Assembly (NCBI GenBank): GCA_009701885.1 | Contig: WLJH01000010.1 | Location: forward strand, 1 to 64,000 | Length of the DNA stretch: 64,000 bases | Direction: 5' to 3' | Source: Actinomycetota bacterium | GTDB lineage: Bacteria > Actinomycetota > Actinomycetes > Propionibacteriales > Nocardioidaceae | The notes under the pieces: model-generated | Databases searched by the model: none | The model's input: only the letters and a program-made list of their open reading frames with translations | What the model was told of the DNA's origin: nothing | Shown here: piece by piece, positions 1 to 9,136 of the stretch | Position numbering within the stretch: position 1 is the first letter of the stretch | Layout of the letters: every line of letters starts with the position of its first letter | Made by a program: the position numbers and the translations under genes

Positions 1-1
1 C

Positions 2-598
2 ACGGTGCCCGGCGCCGCGGCCGCCTGGGCCGAGGTCGCCGCCCGCGGCCTCGACGGGCACCTGCTCGCCGCGGGCTCCGTGCTCCGCGCGGTCGAGCTG
101 CTGGCCGCCGCGGTGGACCCGCTCGCCGGCGTCCACCTGGCCGCCGAGCCGGAGGCCGGGATCCTCGCGCTGTGGACCTCCGAGGGCTGCGACCCGTTCA
201 CGCTGGCCGAGCAGCTCACGTTGCTGGGGTGGGACGCCGAGGCGCAGCCGTCGTGGTCGGGTGGCCCGGCCACGGTCCGGTTGGTCGTGGGCGCCGCCGC
301 CGCGACCGAGCCGGAGCGGCTGGTGGGGGTCCTCGAGCGGGCCGTCGGTGCCGCACGTGCCCAGGGACCGCTGGCCCTGCCGACCCGCGTGCGCGACCAC
401 CTGCCGCGGCTGGAACCGGCCCGGCTCACCACCGGTGACGTGACGGTCCTGCTCGACGCCCTCGCGCTGGAGCCGGAACGGGCCCCCGGCACCGCGCGCT
501 TCGAGGCGCTGCTCGACCTCGCCGAGCCGCCCTTGCGCGCTGCCCTGCTCGCGCGGCTCGAGGACCTCCTGCGCCGGCCGGTCCGCGCGGACGGCTGA
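2..598 (+). CDS. PLP-dependent decarboxylase/aminotransferase-like protein, C-terminal part
   Basis: The reading frame is open at the left edge of the window, so only the last 199 or so codons are present; an in-frame GTG at position 5 is probably internal. The visible part looks like the small C-terminal domain of fold-type I PLP enzymes of the glutamate/aromatic-L-amino-acid decarboxylase group: a helix, a strand pair (residues about 40-55 and 90-97) and a segment about accessory placement of the substrate face (SEGCDPFTLAEQL). The lysine that binds PLP would lie upstream, so substrate cannot be judged. The gene converges on the PfkB gene, with two stem-loops between them. Family assignment is moderate; activity is not inferred. 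Confidence 0.55.
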   Translation, partial: TVPGAAAAWAEVAARGLDGHLLAAGSVLRAVELLAAAVDPLAGVHLAAEPEAGILALWTSEGCDPFTLAEQLTLLGWDAEAQPSWSGGPATVRLVVGAAAATEPERLVGVLERAVGAARAQGPLALPTRVRDHLPRLEPARLTTGDVTVLLDALALEPERAPGTARFEALLDLAEPPLRAALLARLEDLLRRPVRADG

Positions 599-615
599 CC
601 GGTCCGCGCCCCCGC

Positions 616-724
616 GGACGTCATCCGCCTCGCCTTGACGGACGTCCCGCCTGGATGACGTCCCCTGCGGGACCCCGCGACGTCATACGCAGCGCCCCGA
701 CGGACCTCCCGTCCGCATGACGTC
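616..724. terminator. Two tandem stem-loops between convergent genes
   Basis: GGACGTCATCC at 616-626 pairs with GGATGACGTCC at 653-663, and GACGTCAT at 679-686 pairs with ATGACGTC at 717-724. Both lie in the short gap between the PLP enzyme (ending at 598) and the PfkB gene (ending at 734), where a bidirectional transcription stop is expected. No T-run follows. The reuse of the TGACGTC word in both stems suggests duplication of one element. Confidence 0.5.
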
Positions 725-733
725 CCCCGTGGG

Positions 734-1657
734 TCAGCGGGTGGGGGTCGTCGCCATGAACGCCTCGACGGCGGCCAGGTCGTAGGTGCCGGCGTCGGTG
801 CCGAGGCCTGAGGCGACCTGGGCTGCGGCGGCGCAGCCGAGGCGGGCGCTGTCGGCCAGCGAGCGGCCCAGGGACCGGCCGCGGAGGAACCCGGCCGAGA
901 ACGCGTCGCCGCAGCCGGTGGTGTCGACCACGTCGACGGCGTACGCCGGGACCTCGATGACCTCGTCGGCGGTGACCACCAGCGCGCCGCGGGCGCCCTG
1001 CGTGACGGCGACGCAGCCGGCACCGGCCGCGACGAGGGCACGGGCCCCCTCGGCCAGGTCGGTGGCGCCGGTGAAGCCGAGCACCTGCTCGTCGTTGGGC
1101 AGGAGGTAGTCGGCGTGCGGGAGCGCGTCGGCGATCCAGGCGAGCATGTCGGGGTCGCCGGGGGCCAGCACGTCCAGGGACGTGGTGGCGCCGGCGGTGC
1201 GGGCGGCGGCGAGCAGCTGTCCTGCGGCCTCGCCGCCGAGGAACTCCGGCCCCCCGAGGTGCACGTGGTCGGCCAGGTGGGCGGCCGGGTCCAGGTCGTC
1301 CAGGGTGAAGGCGCCGTTGGCGCCGATGCAGTGCCACGCGGGGCGCTCGCCCGAAGGCCGCACCGGGATCACCGAGGCCGAGGTCTGGTGCTCCTGCTTG
1401 CGCACGAGCCCCGTGACGTCGACACCCTCCTCGGCCAGCAGCGTCAGCAGGGCCACCGCGGTCATGTCGTCCCCGACGGCGCCGTACGACGCCACGTCGG
1501 CGCCCAGGCGGGCCAGCACGAGCCCGGTGCCACCGGCGGTGCCGGCGGCGGACATCCGGATCGTCTCGACGAGCTGGCCGTCGGATTCCTCCGGGATGGA
1601 CTCGACCCCGATGACGTGGGTGTCCAGGACGTGCACCCCGACGACGCTGACCCTCAT
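734..1657 (-). CDS. PfkB-family carbohydrate kinase
   Basis: This 307-residue protein is of normal length for the ribokinase/PfkB family. It should phosphorylate a sugar or sugar-like alcohol with ATP in the cytoplasm. The N-terminal Gly-rich region (AAGTAGGTGL, about residues 38-46) fits substrate binding. The C-terminal signature DTTGCGDAFSAGF (245-257) holds the anion hole and the catalytic Asp251. The ATG at 1657 overlaps the stop of the upstream aldolase (ATGA), which argues for translational coupling and fixes the start. As the last gene of a TetR-aldolase-kinase unit, it may phosphorylate the sugar that the aldolase cleaves, or a product of it. That link is an inference; the substrate is unknown. 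Confidence 0.85.
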   Translation of the reverse strand: MRVSVVGVHVLDTHVIGVESIPEESDGQLVETIRMSAAGTAGGTGLVLARLGADVASYGAVGDDMTAVALLTLLAEEGVDVTGLVRKQEHQTSASVIPVRPSGERPAWHCIGANGAFTLDDLDPAAHLADHVHLGGPEFLGGEAAGQLLAAARTAGATTSLDVLAPGDPDMLAWIADALPHADYLLPNDEQVLGFTGATDLAEGARALVAAGAGCVAVTQGARGALVVTADEVIEVPAYAVDVVDTTGCGDAFSAGFLRGRSLGRSLADSARLGCAAAAQVASGLGTDAGTYDLAAVEAFMATTPTR

Positions 1658-2364
1658 GCCCGACCTCCGTCGTCCGTGGCGGCGACCGTGCCGCTGCTGC
1701 TGCTGGTGCTGCTGCTGGTGGTCCCGTAGCCGCTGGCCAGCGCGGCGAGGACGACCTCGTGCTGCTGCGCCTCGCTGAGCGTGCGGACCTCGCCGAGCGC
1801 GCTGGCCCGGTGGTGCAGGGCGCACAACCACTCCAGGAGCAGGGCCCGCTCGAGCGCCTGCTCGAGGGAGGCTCCCACGACGACCGCCCCGTGGTTGGCC
1901 ATGAGGGCGGCGCTGCGGCCGGCCAGCGCGGCGCGGACGCCGGCGGCCAGCTCGGGGGTGCCGAAGGTGGCGTAGGGCGCGACGCGGACCGACCCGCCGA
2001 GCAGCAGCTGCTGGTAGTGGACGACGGGCAGCTCGTCGAGCACGCAGGCGGCGGCGGTGGACCACGGGGCGTGCACGTGCACGACCGCGCTGGCACCGGC
2101 GCCTGAGCGAGCGTCGGTGTGCACGCTGAGGTGCAGCGGCAGCTCCGACGTCGGGGCGGGCGCCGCGGGGTCGAGCGGGGTGCCGTCGAGGCTCAGCGCG
2201 ACGACGTCCGCGGCGGTGCAGCGGGCGAGGTCGACGCCCATCGCGGTGACCAGCAGGCGGTCGCCGTCGCGCACCGAGAGGTTGCCGCCCGTGCCGACGA
2301 CCAGGCCCTCCTCGGCGGTGCGCCGGGCCGCGGCCGCGAGCAGGGCCGCGGGGGTCGGGCTCAC
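1654..2364 (-). CDS. Class II aldolase/adducin-domain protein
   Basis: A 236-residue protein with the class II aldolase/adducin fold. Members cleave phosphosugars such as L-fuculose- or L-ribulose-phosphate, or act as epimerases, using a zinc ion. Expected zinc-ligand histidines are visible in VHVHAPW (about residue 92) and ANHGAVV (about 150), with the conserved N-terminal TGGNLSVR. The GTG start at 2364 overlaps the TGA of the TetR gene, and its own stop overlaps the kinase start, so three genes form one tight operon. The C-terminus ends in an unusual Ser/Thr run followed by an acidic patch, probably disordered. Aldolase plus kinase suggests catabolism of an uncommon sugar; no substrate can be named. 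Confidence 0.8.
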   Translation of the reverse strand: MSPTPAALLAAAARRTAEEGLVVGTGGNLSVRDGDRLLVTAMGVDLARCTAADVVALSLDGTPLDPAAPAPTSELPLHLSVHTDARSGAGASAVVHVHAPWSTAAACVLDELPVVHYQQLLLGGSVRVAPYATFGTPELAAGVRAALAGRSAALMANHGAVVVGASLEQALERALLLEWLCALHHRASALGEVRTLSEAQQHEVVLAALASGYGTTSSSTSSSSGTVAATDDGGRA

Positions 2365-3062
2365 GCGGGGACGCCTCGGAGGCCGTCCTCGGTGGCGTAG
2401 CGCTCGAGGTAGGCGGTCATCATCGTGATGCCCTCCTCGACGAGCGCGGGGTCGCCGTCGGGGTCGGACTCGTAGGCGAGCTGGAAGACCCGGTCGCCGA
2501 CCTCGACGGCCAGGGTGGCGGCGTCGAGCGTGAGGTCCTCGCGGCACAGGCCACGCTCGAGCCCGAACGCCCGCAGGGCGTCCGCGACCCGGACGTTGTG
2601 GGCGCGGCCGAAGCGGGCGACCGCGACGTTGGTGCGCCCGCGCAGGTAGATCTCCACGAAGGCCGGGCGGCGGCGGTAGACGGTGACGAAGGCCCCCATC
2701 ACCGTGCGCACGATCGCGGAGATGCTCAGCACCTCGAGCCCGGCGAGGTCCTCGGCGACCTGGGCGTCCATCTCCTCCATGTCGCGACCGGCGAGGGCGA
2801 GCAGGACCGCCTCCTTGTCGCCGAAGTACTGGTAGAGCGAGGCCACCGGGACCCCCGCCTCCGCGGCGATGGCGCGGGTCGTCAGCGCCTCGACCCCGTC
2901 GGCGAGCACCAGCCGCTCGGCCGCGTCGAGGATCGCCTCGACCCGGCGGCGGCTGCGCTGCTGGGTCGGCACCCGGCGTACCGAACCCGTGACGGGATCG
3001 GTGGCAGCGTCGTTGGCAGCAGCAGCAGGATCCTCGTGCTCGGCGACACGCTCCACGGACAT
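2361..3062 (-). CDS. TetR-family transcriptional regulator
   Basis: A 233-residue TetR-type repressor. The N-terminal helix-turn-helix is clear, reading TTRAIAAEAGVPVASLYQYF at about residues 62-81. The C-terminal half, which binds the ligand, is not diagnostic. It is the first gene of the operon with the aldolase and PfkB kinase, and is divergent from the flavin amine oxidase, so it probably controls itself and one or both flanking units. I chose the ATG at 3062 because homology to TetR proteins begins shortly after it. A farther in-frame ATG near 3100 lies inside a palindrome that looks like the operator, which argues against its use. Confidence 0.85.
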   Translation of the reverse strand: MSVERVAEHEDPAAAANDAATDPVTGSVRRVPTQQRSRRRVEAILDAAERLVLADGVEALTTRAIAAEAGVPVASLYQYFGDKEAVLLALAGRDMEEMDAQVAEDLAGLEVLSISAIVRTVMGAFVTVYRRRPAFVEIYLRGRTNVAVARFGRAHNVRVADALRAFGLERGLCREDLTLDAATLAVEVGDRVFQLAYESDPDGDPALVEEGITMMTAYLERYATEDGLRGVPA

Positions 3063-3089
3063 GGTGGGGAGTGTAGGGTACCCATCCTG

Positions 3090-3111
3090 AAACTGACACA
3101 TGTTCACGTTT
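3090..3111. promoter_or_regulatory. Palindrome in the TetR/amine oxidase divergent promoter region
   Basis: Outer arms AAAC (3090-3093) and GTTT (3108-3111) flank a central ACATGT (3098-3103) with 4-nt spacers on each side. A second small palindrome, GGGTACCC, lies at 3076-3083. The site sits between divergent genes next to a TetR repressor, the usual place for its operator. Assigning it to this TetR is an inference. Confidence 0.45.
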
Positions 3112-3141
3112 GCCTCTGCGGGTCGACCTGATCGGAGCACC

Positions 3142-4688
3142 ATGGCACTGCACCTCCCGCCCCCGCCGTACGCCGGCGAGCAGCGTCCCAGCGACCGGGC
3201 CGCCCTGACCCGCCGCGGCGTCCTGGCCGCCGGCGCGGCGACCGGCGGCCTGCTGCTCTCCGCCGGGGCGGCCGAGGCCGCACGCGACCGGTCCGCGTCC
3301 CCCGCCGACTGCCAGGGCCGGATACCGCGGAAGGTCGACGTCGTCGTGGTGGGTGCGGGTCTCTCCGGGCTCGTCGCGACCCGCGACCTGCTGGCCCGCG
3401 GGCTGGACGTGCTGTGCGTGGAGGCGCGCGAGCGGGTCGGCGGGCGGGTGCTCAACCACGAGCTGCGCGCGGGCGGCGTGATCGAGGCCGGCGGGGCCTT
3501 CGTCGGGCCGACCCAGGGCCGGATCACCGCGCTGGCCGAGGAGCTGGGGGTGCGGACCTTCCTGCAGCACAACGAGGGGAACAGCGTCTACATCTCCTCG
3601 CTGACCGGCCGCCAGGAGTACGCCGGCACCGTGCCGCCGGACCCCACGATCCTCCCCGACGCCGCCGTGCTGCTGACGCGGATCGACATGATGGCCGCCG
3701 AGGTCGACGTCAGCGCCCCGTGGTCGCACCCGAACGCCCAGGAGTGGGACGCCATGAGCCTCGGGGAGTTCATCCGCCGCAACGCCCTCAACGCCGACGG
3801 CGTCGGCAACCTCATCAAGGCCTGGACCCAGCCCGGCTTCGGTGCCGACCCCGACGAGCTCTCGCTGCTCTTCGTCCTCTGGTACGTCGCGTGCTCCGGC
3901 GACGAGCAGAACGTCGGCACCTTCTCGCGCAACTCCGACACCGCGAACGGCGCGCAGGAGCGTCGGTTCGTCGGCGGCTCCCAGCTCATCCCGCTGCGGC
4001 TGGCCCGGCGCCTGGGGGACGCGGTCGCCCTCGACGCGGCCGTCCGGCAGGTCGCCCAGGTCGACGGCGGGGTGCTCGTGCGCACCTCGCGCGGGACGGT
4101 CCGCGCGAAGCGGGTCGTGGTCGCCGCGCCGCCCCCGATGGTGCTCGACATCGACTGGTTCCCGCGCCTGCCGACCCGCCGGCTGCAGCTGCTGCGGCAC
4201 ATGGACATGGGGCAGCTGATGAAGTGCGACGCGGTCTACGAGACGCCGTTCTGGCGCGAGGACGGACTCAACGGCTTCGGCATCAGCGACTCCGGCGCGG
4301 CCCGGGCGGTCTTCGACAACTCGCCGGCCTCCGGGTCCCCCGGCGTGCTGCTGGCCTTCGTCGGCGGCTCGACGTGGCGCGAGTTCGGCGTGCTGTCGCG
4401 CAAGGCCCGTCGCGAGGCGGTGCTGCAGGGCTTCGCCGCGATGTTCGGCGAGCGGGCGCTCTCCCCGGTGGAGTACACCGAGCAGGACTGGACCAAGGAG
4501 CGCTGGACCGGCGGCGGACCGACCGCCATCCACGCGCCCGGGACGCTGACCGACTTCGGTCCGGCGATCCGGAAGGTCTTCGGGCGGGTCCACTGGGCCG
4601 GCACCGAGACCTCGACCTACTGGTCGGGCTACATGGACGGCGCCGTCCGCGCCGGCGAGCGCGCCGCGGTCGAGGTCGGTGAGCGGCT

Positions 4689-4692
<4 letters not shown>
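3142..4692 (+). CDS. Flavin monoamine oxidase family protein, Tat-exported
   Basis: A 516-residue flavoprotein of the monoamine oxidase/L-amino-acid oxidase family, which oxidises amines with FAD and O2. Residues 24-40 give a twin-arginine signal (TRRGVLAAG then a hydrophobic run ending AEA), so a folded, FAD-loaded enzyme is probably exported. The dinucleotide-binding motif VVVGAGLSGL is at 67-76, followed by the family signature EARERVGGRV. The C-terminal FAD-contact region reads HWAGTETSTYWSGYMDGA. The ATG at 3142 follows GGAG at 3134-3137. The downstream secreted protein starts in the stop codon (GTGA), so the two are coupled. The substrate amine is unknown. Confidence 0.85.
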
Positions 4693-5786
<1,094 letters not shown>

Positions 5787-5804
5787 CCCGGTCTGGGGTG
5801 CCGA

Positions 5805-5888
5805 GCCGGCGCATCCTTCCGGAACTTCGCGCCGACTCGACCCCAGCCACACGCCGAGCCGGCGCGTTCTTCCGGAAGAACGCGCCGG
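5805..5888. repeat. Two tandem copies of a palindromic element
   Basis: A perfect 30-bp palindrome at 5859-5888 is centred on TTCCGGAA. A diverged copy lies at about 5805-5835, with the same TTCCGGAA centre and GGCGC/GCGCC outer arms but a 4-nt mismatched bubble on each side. The copies form a direct repeat of roughly 55 bp. They lie between the secreted protein and ung and may end transcription of the former. Confidence 0.6.
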
Positions 5889-5913
5889 ATCGGGGGTCGG
5901 TAGGTTCGGGGCC

Positions 5914-6609
5914 GTGGGAGCGCTGACCGGACTCGTGGAGAAGGGGCTCATGGCCCCGGACTGGGCCGAGGCACTGGCCCCGGTCGAGGAGCAAGTGGCT
6001 GCGATGGGGCGGTTCCTGCGCGAGGAGATGGCCGCCGGGCGCACCTACCTGCCCGCCGGGGAGAACGTCTTCCGCGCCTTCCGCCGGCCGCTGTCCCAGG
6101 TGAAGGTGCTGGTCGTCGGGCAGGACCCCTACCCCACGCCCGGGCACCCGATCGGCCTGTCCTTCGCCGTCGAGCGCGACGTGTGGCCGCTGCCCCGCAG
6201 CCTGGTCAACATCTACACCGAGCTGCGCGACGACCTCGGCGTCGTGCCGCCGCGCCACGGGGACCTGACCGCCTGGGCCGACGCCGGCGTCATGCTGCTC
6301 AACCGCGCGCTCACCGTCTCCCCCGGCCAGCCGGCCTCCCACCGCGGCAAGGGCTGGGAGCCGATCACCTCGGCGGCCATCGAGGCCCTCGTACGCCGCC
6401 ACGAGGCGGGCCACCCGCTGGCGGCGATCCTCTGGGGCCGCGACGCACAGTCGTTGCGGTCGGCGCTCGGCGACGTGCCCTGCGTGGAGTCGGTCCATCC
6501 CTCGCCGCTCTCGGCGCACCGGGGGTTCTTCGGGTCCAGGCCGTTCTCCCGGGTCGACGCGCTGCTGCGCGAGCAGGGCGGCGAGCCCGTCGACTGGACC
6601 CTGGAATAA
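5914..6609 (+). CDS. ung: Uracil-DNA glycosylase (family 1)
   Basis: A 231-residue enzyme that removes uracil from DNA as the first step of base-excision repair. The water-activating motif GQDPYP is at residues 69-74 with catalytic Asp71, and the DNA-intercalation motif HPSPLS at 195-200 carries the second catalytic histidine. Length and motif spacing match family 1 UDG. The GTG at 5914 is used; the product ends a few bases before an AT-richer gap leading into the dioxygenase gene. It is a housekeeping gene, and nothing in its neighbours suggests special regulation. This assignment is secure. Confidence 0.95.
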   Translation: MGALTGLVEKGLMAPDWAEALAPVEEQVAAMGRFLREEMAAGRTYLPAGENVFRAFRRPLSQVKVLVVGQDPYPTPGHPIGLSFAVERDVWPLPRSLVNIYTELRDDLGVVPPRHGDLTAWADAGVMLLNRALTVSPGQPASHRGKGWEPITSAAIEALVRRHEAGHPLAAILWGRDAQSLRSALGDVPCVESVHPSPLSAHRGFFGSRPFSRVDALLREQGGEPVDWTLE

Positions 6610-6611
6610 AG

Positions 6612-6623
6612 TTGTAGAGACAA
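6612..6623. promoter_or_regulatory. Short palindrome upstream of the dioxygenase gene
   Basis: TTGT-AGAG-ACAA lies in the 27-bp gap between ung and the dioxygenase, followed by CATTAT (6625-6630) as a possible -10 and GGGGG before the ATG. The gap is markedly AT-richer than its surroundings. A MarR-type repressor site is possible, but no MarR gene is in the window. Confidence 0.25.
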
Positions 6624-6636
6624 GCATTATGGGGGC

Positions 6637-7416
6637 ATGAGCACCATGCCCGCCCTGTACATCGGCCACGGGGCCCCGCCGCTCCTCGACGACCCGGTCT
6701 GGTCCGGGCAGCTCCGGGCCTGGGCCGGCAAGCTGCCCCGCCCCACCGCGATCCTCATCGTCAGCGCCCACTGGGAGTCGGCACCGGTGTCGCTGTCCGC
6801 CAGTGGCGCACCCCTCGTCTACGACTTCGGCGGGTTCGCACCCAAGTACTACGCCGAGCAGTACGCCACCCCCGACGCCAGCGCGCTCGCCGCGCGGGTC
6901 GCGGCGATGATGCCGAGCACCGAGCCGGTGCACCAGCACGGCTCGCGCGGCCTGGACCACGGAGCCTGGGTGCCGCTGAAGATCATGTACCCCGACGCCG
7001 ACATCCCCGTCCTGCAGATGTCGCTGCCCACGCACGACCCCGAGCGACTACTGCGGCTCGGCGAGCGGTTGCGCCCGCTGCGCGAGGAGGGCGTCCTCGT
7101 GGTCGGCTCCGGGTTCCTCACGCACGGGCTGCCCTACCTGCGGGAGTTCCGGATCGAGGCGGCCGCCCCCGGCTGGTCCAGCGACTTCGACGCCTGGGCC
7201 GGCGAGGCGCTCGCCCGCGGCGACGTCGACGAGCTCGCGGCCTACACCTCGCGCGCCCCCGGCATGCCCTACGCCCACCCCACGGTCGAGCACTACAGCC
7301 CGCTCTTCGTGACGCTCGGTGCCGCGACCGACCCGGGCACGGCGCCCGAGCAGGTCATCGGCGCGGACGGGGAGTTCTGGATGGGGCTGTCCAAGCGCTC
7401 CTTCCAGGTCGCCTGA
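6637..7416 (+). CDS. LigB/DODA-family extradiol ring-cleavage dioxygenase
   Basis: A 259-residue protein of the LigB-type (class III) extradiol dioxygenase family, closest in look to bacterial YgiD/4,5-DOPA dioxygenases. Visible ligand and active-site histidines are in YIGHGAPP (about residue 10), IVSAHWE (about 48), GLDHGAWVPL (about 107) and GFLTHGLPYL (about 160). Length and order match the family. These enzymes open catechol-type rings using Fe(II) or Zn(II). It stands alone, with no other aromatic-degradation gene nearby, so the true substrate and any pathway are unknown. The ATG at 6637 is the only start with a purine-rich stretch close by. Confidence 0.85.
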   Translation: MSTMPALYIGHGAPPLLDDPVWSGQLRAWAGKLPRPTAILIVSAHWESAPVSLSASGAPLVYDFGGFAPKYYAEQYATPDASALAARVAAMMPSTEPVHQHGSRGLDHGAWVPLKIMYPDADIPVLQMSLPTHDPERLLRLGERLRPLREEGVLVVGSGFLTHGLPYLREFRIEAAAPGWSSDFDAWAGEALARGDVDELAAYTSRAPGMPYAHPTVEHYSPLFVTLGAATDPGTAPEQVIGADGEFWMGLSKRSFQVA

Positions 7417-7434
7417 GACGGCTTCCCCAGCCGC

Positions 7435-7494
7435 GCGGTCGGCAGGCGCGGTCGGCAGGCGCGGTCGGCAGGCGCGGTCGGCAGGCGCGGTCGG
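7435..7494. repeat. Short tandem repeat, 13-bp unit, about 4.6 copies
   Basis: The unit GCGGTCGGCAGGC repeats exactly four times (7435-7486), followed by a partial copy. It lies between the dioxygenase stop and the ATG of the next gene. With a 13-bp unit it would slip in steps that change spacing, not a reading frame. It ends just before the ribosome-binding region of the next gene. Confidence 0.85.
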
Positions 7495-7522
7495 CCACCA
7501 GGCTCCTGCCAGGATCGGGGCC

Positions 7523-9121
7523 ATGCAGCAACGACCCGACGGCCCGGCCGAGCACACCGGGCCCGGGGGCGACGCCCCGGGCGCCCCCGGCACGGGCACG
7601 GACGGCAGGGGCACCGGCACGGACGGCACGGGCATGTCGCACCGGACCGCCGTCGCCCTCGTCGCGGGCTCCTCGGCCGCGGTCCTGGTGGTGGAGATCG
7701 TCGCGCTGCGGCTGCTGGCGCCGTACCTCGGGCTGACCCTGGAGACGAGCACGATCGTCATCGGGCTGGCGCTGGCCGCGATCGCGCTCGGCTCGTGGGC
7801 CGGCGGTCGAGCGGCCGACGCCGGCGACCCGCGGCGCCTGCTCGGGCCGGCGCTCGGGATCTCCGGGGCCGCGGTCGCGGCGACCCCGTCGGTGCTGCGG
7901 GTGGTCGCCGAGGGCGCCCCCGGGCTGCTGCTGCCCGTCGCTGCGCTCATGGTGCTGGTGCCCGGCGCCCTGCTCTCGGCGGTCACCCCCATCGCCACCA
8001 AGCTCCGACTCAGCACCCTCGAGCGCACCGGCACCGTGGTCGGGCAGCTGTCCGGCATCGGCACGGTGGGGGCGATCGCGGGGACGGTGCTGACCGGGTT
8101 CGTGCTGGTCTCACGCATCCCCGTCACCGCGATCCTGCTGGGCCTGGGCGTCCTGCTGGTGCTCGCAGCGCTCCCGTTCTCCTGGTCCGTGCGCCGTCAC
8201 CCCGGGGCGCTGGCGACCGTGGGCGTCCTGGCGGCCGGAGGCCTGGCGGTCCCGTGGCTGCCCGGTGGCTGCGACGTCGAGACCGCCTACCACTGCGCCC
8301 TGCTCGAGGAGGACCCCGAGCGCGAGGGCGGCCGGCTGCTCGTCCTCGACGGGCTGCGCCACTCCTACGTCGACGTCGACGACCCTGAGCACCTGGAGTT
8401 CGCCTACGTCCGCGCCGCCGCGGCGGCCATCGACGCGACGTACGCCGGCGACGGAGCGCTGGACGCCTACTTCCTCGGCGGCGGCGGGCTGACCCTGCCG
8501 CGCTGGCTGGCCGAGACCCGCCCGGGCACCTCGAGCACGGTCTCGGAGATCGACCCGGGCGTCGTGCAGATCGACCGCGAGGAGCTGCCGCTTCCGGAGG
8601 GCGCCGACGTGGACGTGCGCGTCGAGGACGCCCGGCTCGGCCTGGGGCGGCTGGGCACGGACAGCGTGGACCTGGTCGTGGGCGACGCGTTCGGCGGCGT
8701 GAGCGTGCCGTGGCACCTCACCACCGAGGAGGCGCTGACCGAGGTCGAGCGGGTCCTGCGCCCCGGCGGCACGTACGTCGTCAACCTGATCGACCACGGG
8801 GAGATGGCGTTCGTCCGGGCCGAGGTGCGGACCCTGCAGGAGGTCTTCGAGCACGTCGTGGCCCTCGGTGAGCCCGGGGCCGGGGTGCGACAGGTGTCGG
8901 GATCCTCCGACACCCGCTCCCTCGACCAGGGCAACGTCGTCGTGGTCGCGTCGGACTCCCCCGTGGACCTCGACGCGGTCGCGGCCGGGCTCGAGCAGCG
9001 CGACACCGGATGGGTCCCGCTGGCCGGCGCCGCCCTCGACGCCTGGGTGGGCGAGGCGATGGTGCTCACCGACGACCACGCCCCCGTGGACCAGCTGCTG
9101 ACGCCGTACGCGACGGGGTAG
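7523..9121 (+). CDS. Membrane-fused spermidine synthase-like protein
   Basis: A 532-residue protein with two parts. After a Gly/Thr-rich disordered stretch (to about residue 38) come about seven hydrophobic segments up to about residue 250, resembling the integral-membrane half of fused-MFS/spermidine synthase proteins (LVVEIVALRLLAPYLG near 53). The C-terminal half is a Rossmann-type domain with LDGLRHSYVDVDD, YFLGGGGLTLPRWL and VDLVVGDAFGG. The usual spermidine-synthase GGGDG is altered to GGGGL, so true aminopropyl transfer is doubtful. The ATG at 7523 follows AGGA; an internal ATG at 7634 is a weaker alternative. It converges on the aldehyde dehydrogenase gene with a 15-bp gap. Confidence 0.75.
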   Translation: MQQRPDGPAEHTGPGGDAPGAPGTGTDGRGTGTDGTGMSHRTAVALVAGSSAAVLVVEIVALRLLAPYLGLTLETSTIVIGLALAAIALGSWAGGRAADAGDPRRLLGPALGISGAAVAATPSVLRVVAEGAPGLLLPVAALMVLVPGALLSAVTPIATKLRLSTLERTGTVVGQLSGIGTVGAIAGTVLTGFVLVSRIPVTAILLGLGVLLVLAALPFSWSVRRHPGALATVGVLAAGGLAVPWLPGGCDVETAYHCALLEEDPEREGGRLLVLDGLRHSYVDVDDPEHLEFAYVRAAAAAIDATYAGDGALDAYFLGGGGLTLPRWLAETRPGTSSTVSEIDPGVVQIDREELPLPEGADVDVRVEDARLGLGRLGTDSVDLVVGDAFGGVSVPWHLTTEEALTEVERVLRPGGTYVVNLIDHGEMAFVRAEVRTLQEVFEHVVALGEPGAGVRQVSGSSDTRSLDQGNVVVVASDSPVDLDAVAAGLEQRDTGWVPLAGAALDAWVGEAMVLTDDHAPVDQLLTPYATG

Positions 9122-9136
9122 CCGCGCAGCCGGACG

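Noticed and set aside
3100..3142. ATG at 3100 as the amine oxidase start
   Set aside because: It lies within the operator-like palindrome and adds 14 residues that precede the Tat signal; the ATG at 3142 has a GGAG just upstream.
1654..4593. A minus-strand open frame of 979 codons spanning the aldolase, TetR and amine oxidase genes
   Set aside because: Only 1654-2364 carries aldolase features; the rest is antisense to the amine oxidase and TetR genes, and long antisense frames are normal at this GC content.
7523..9121. True spermidine synthase
   Set aside because: The substrate-binding GGGDG motif is changed to GGGGL, and half the protein is membrane-spanning.
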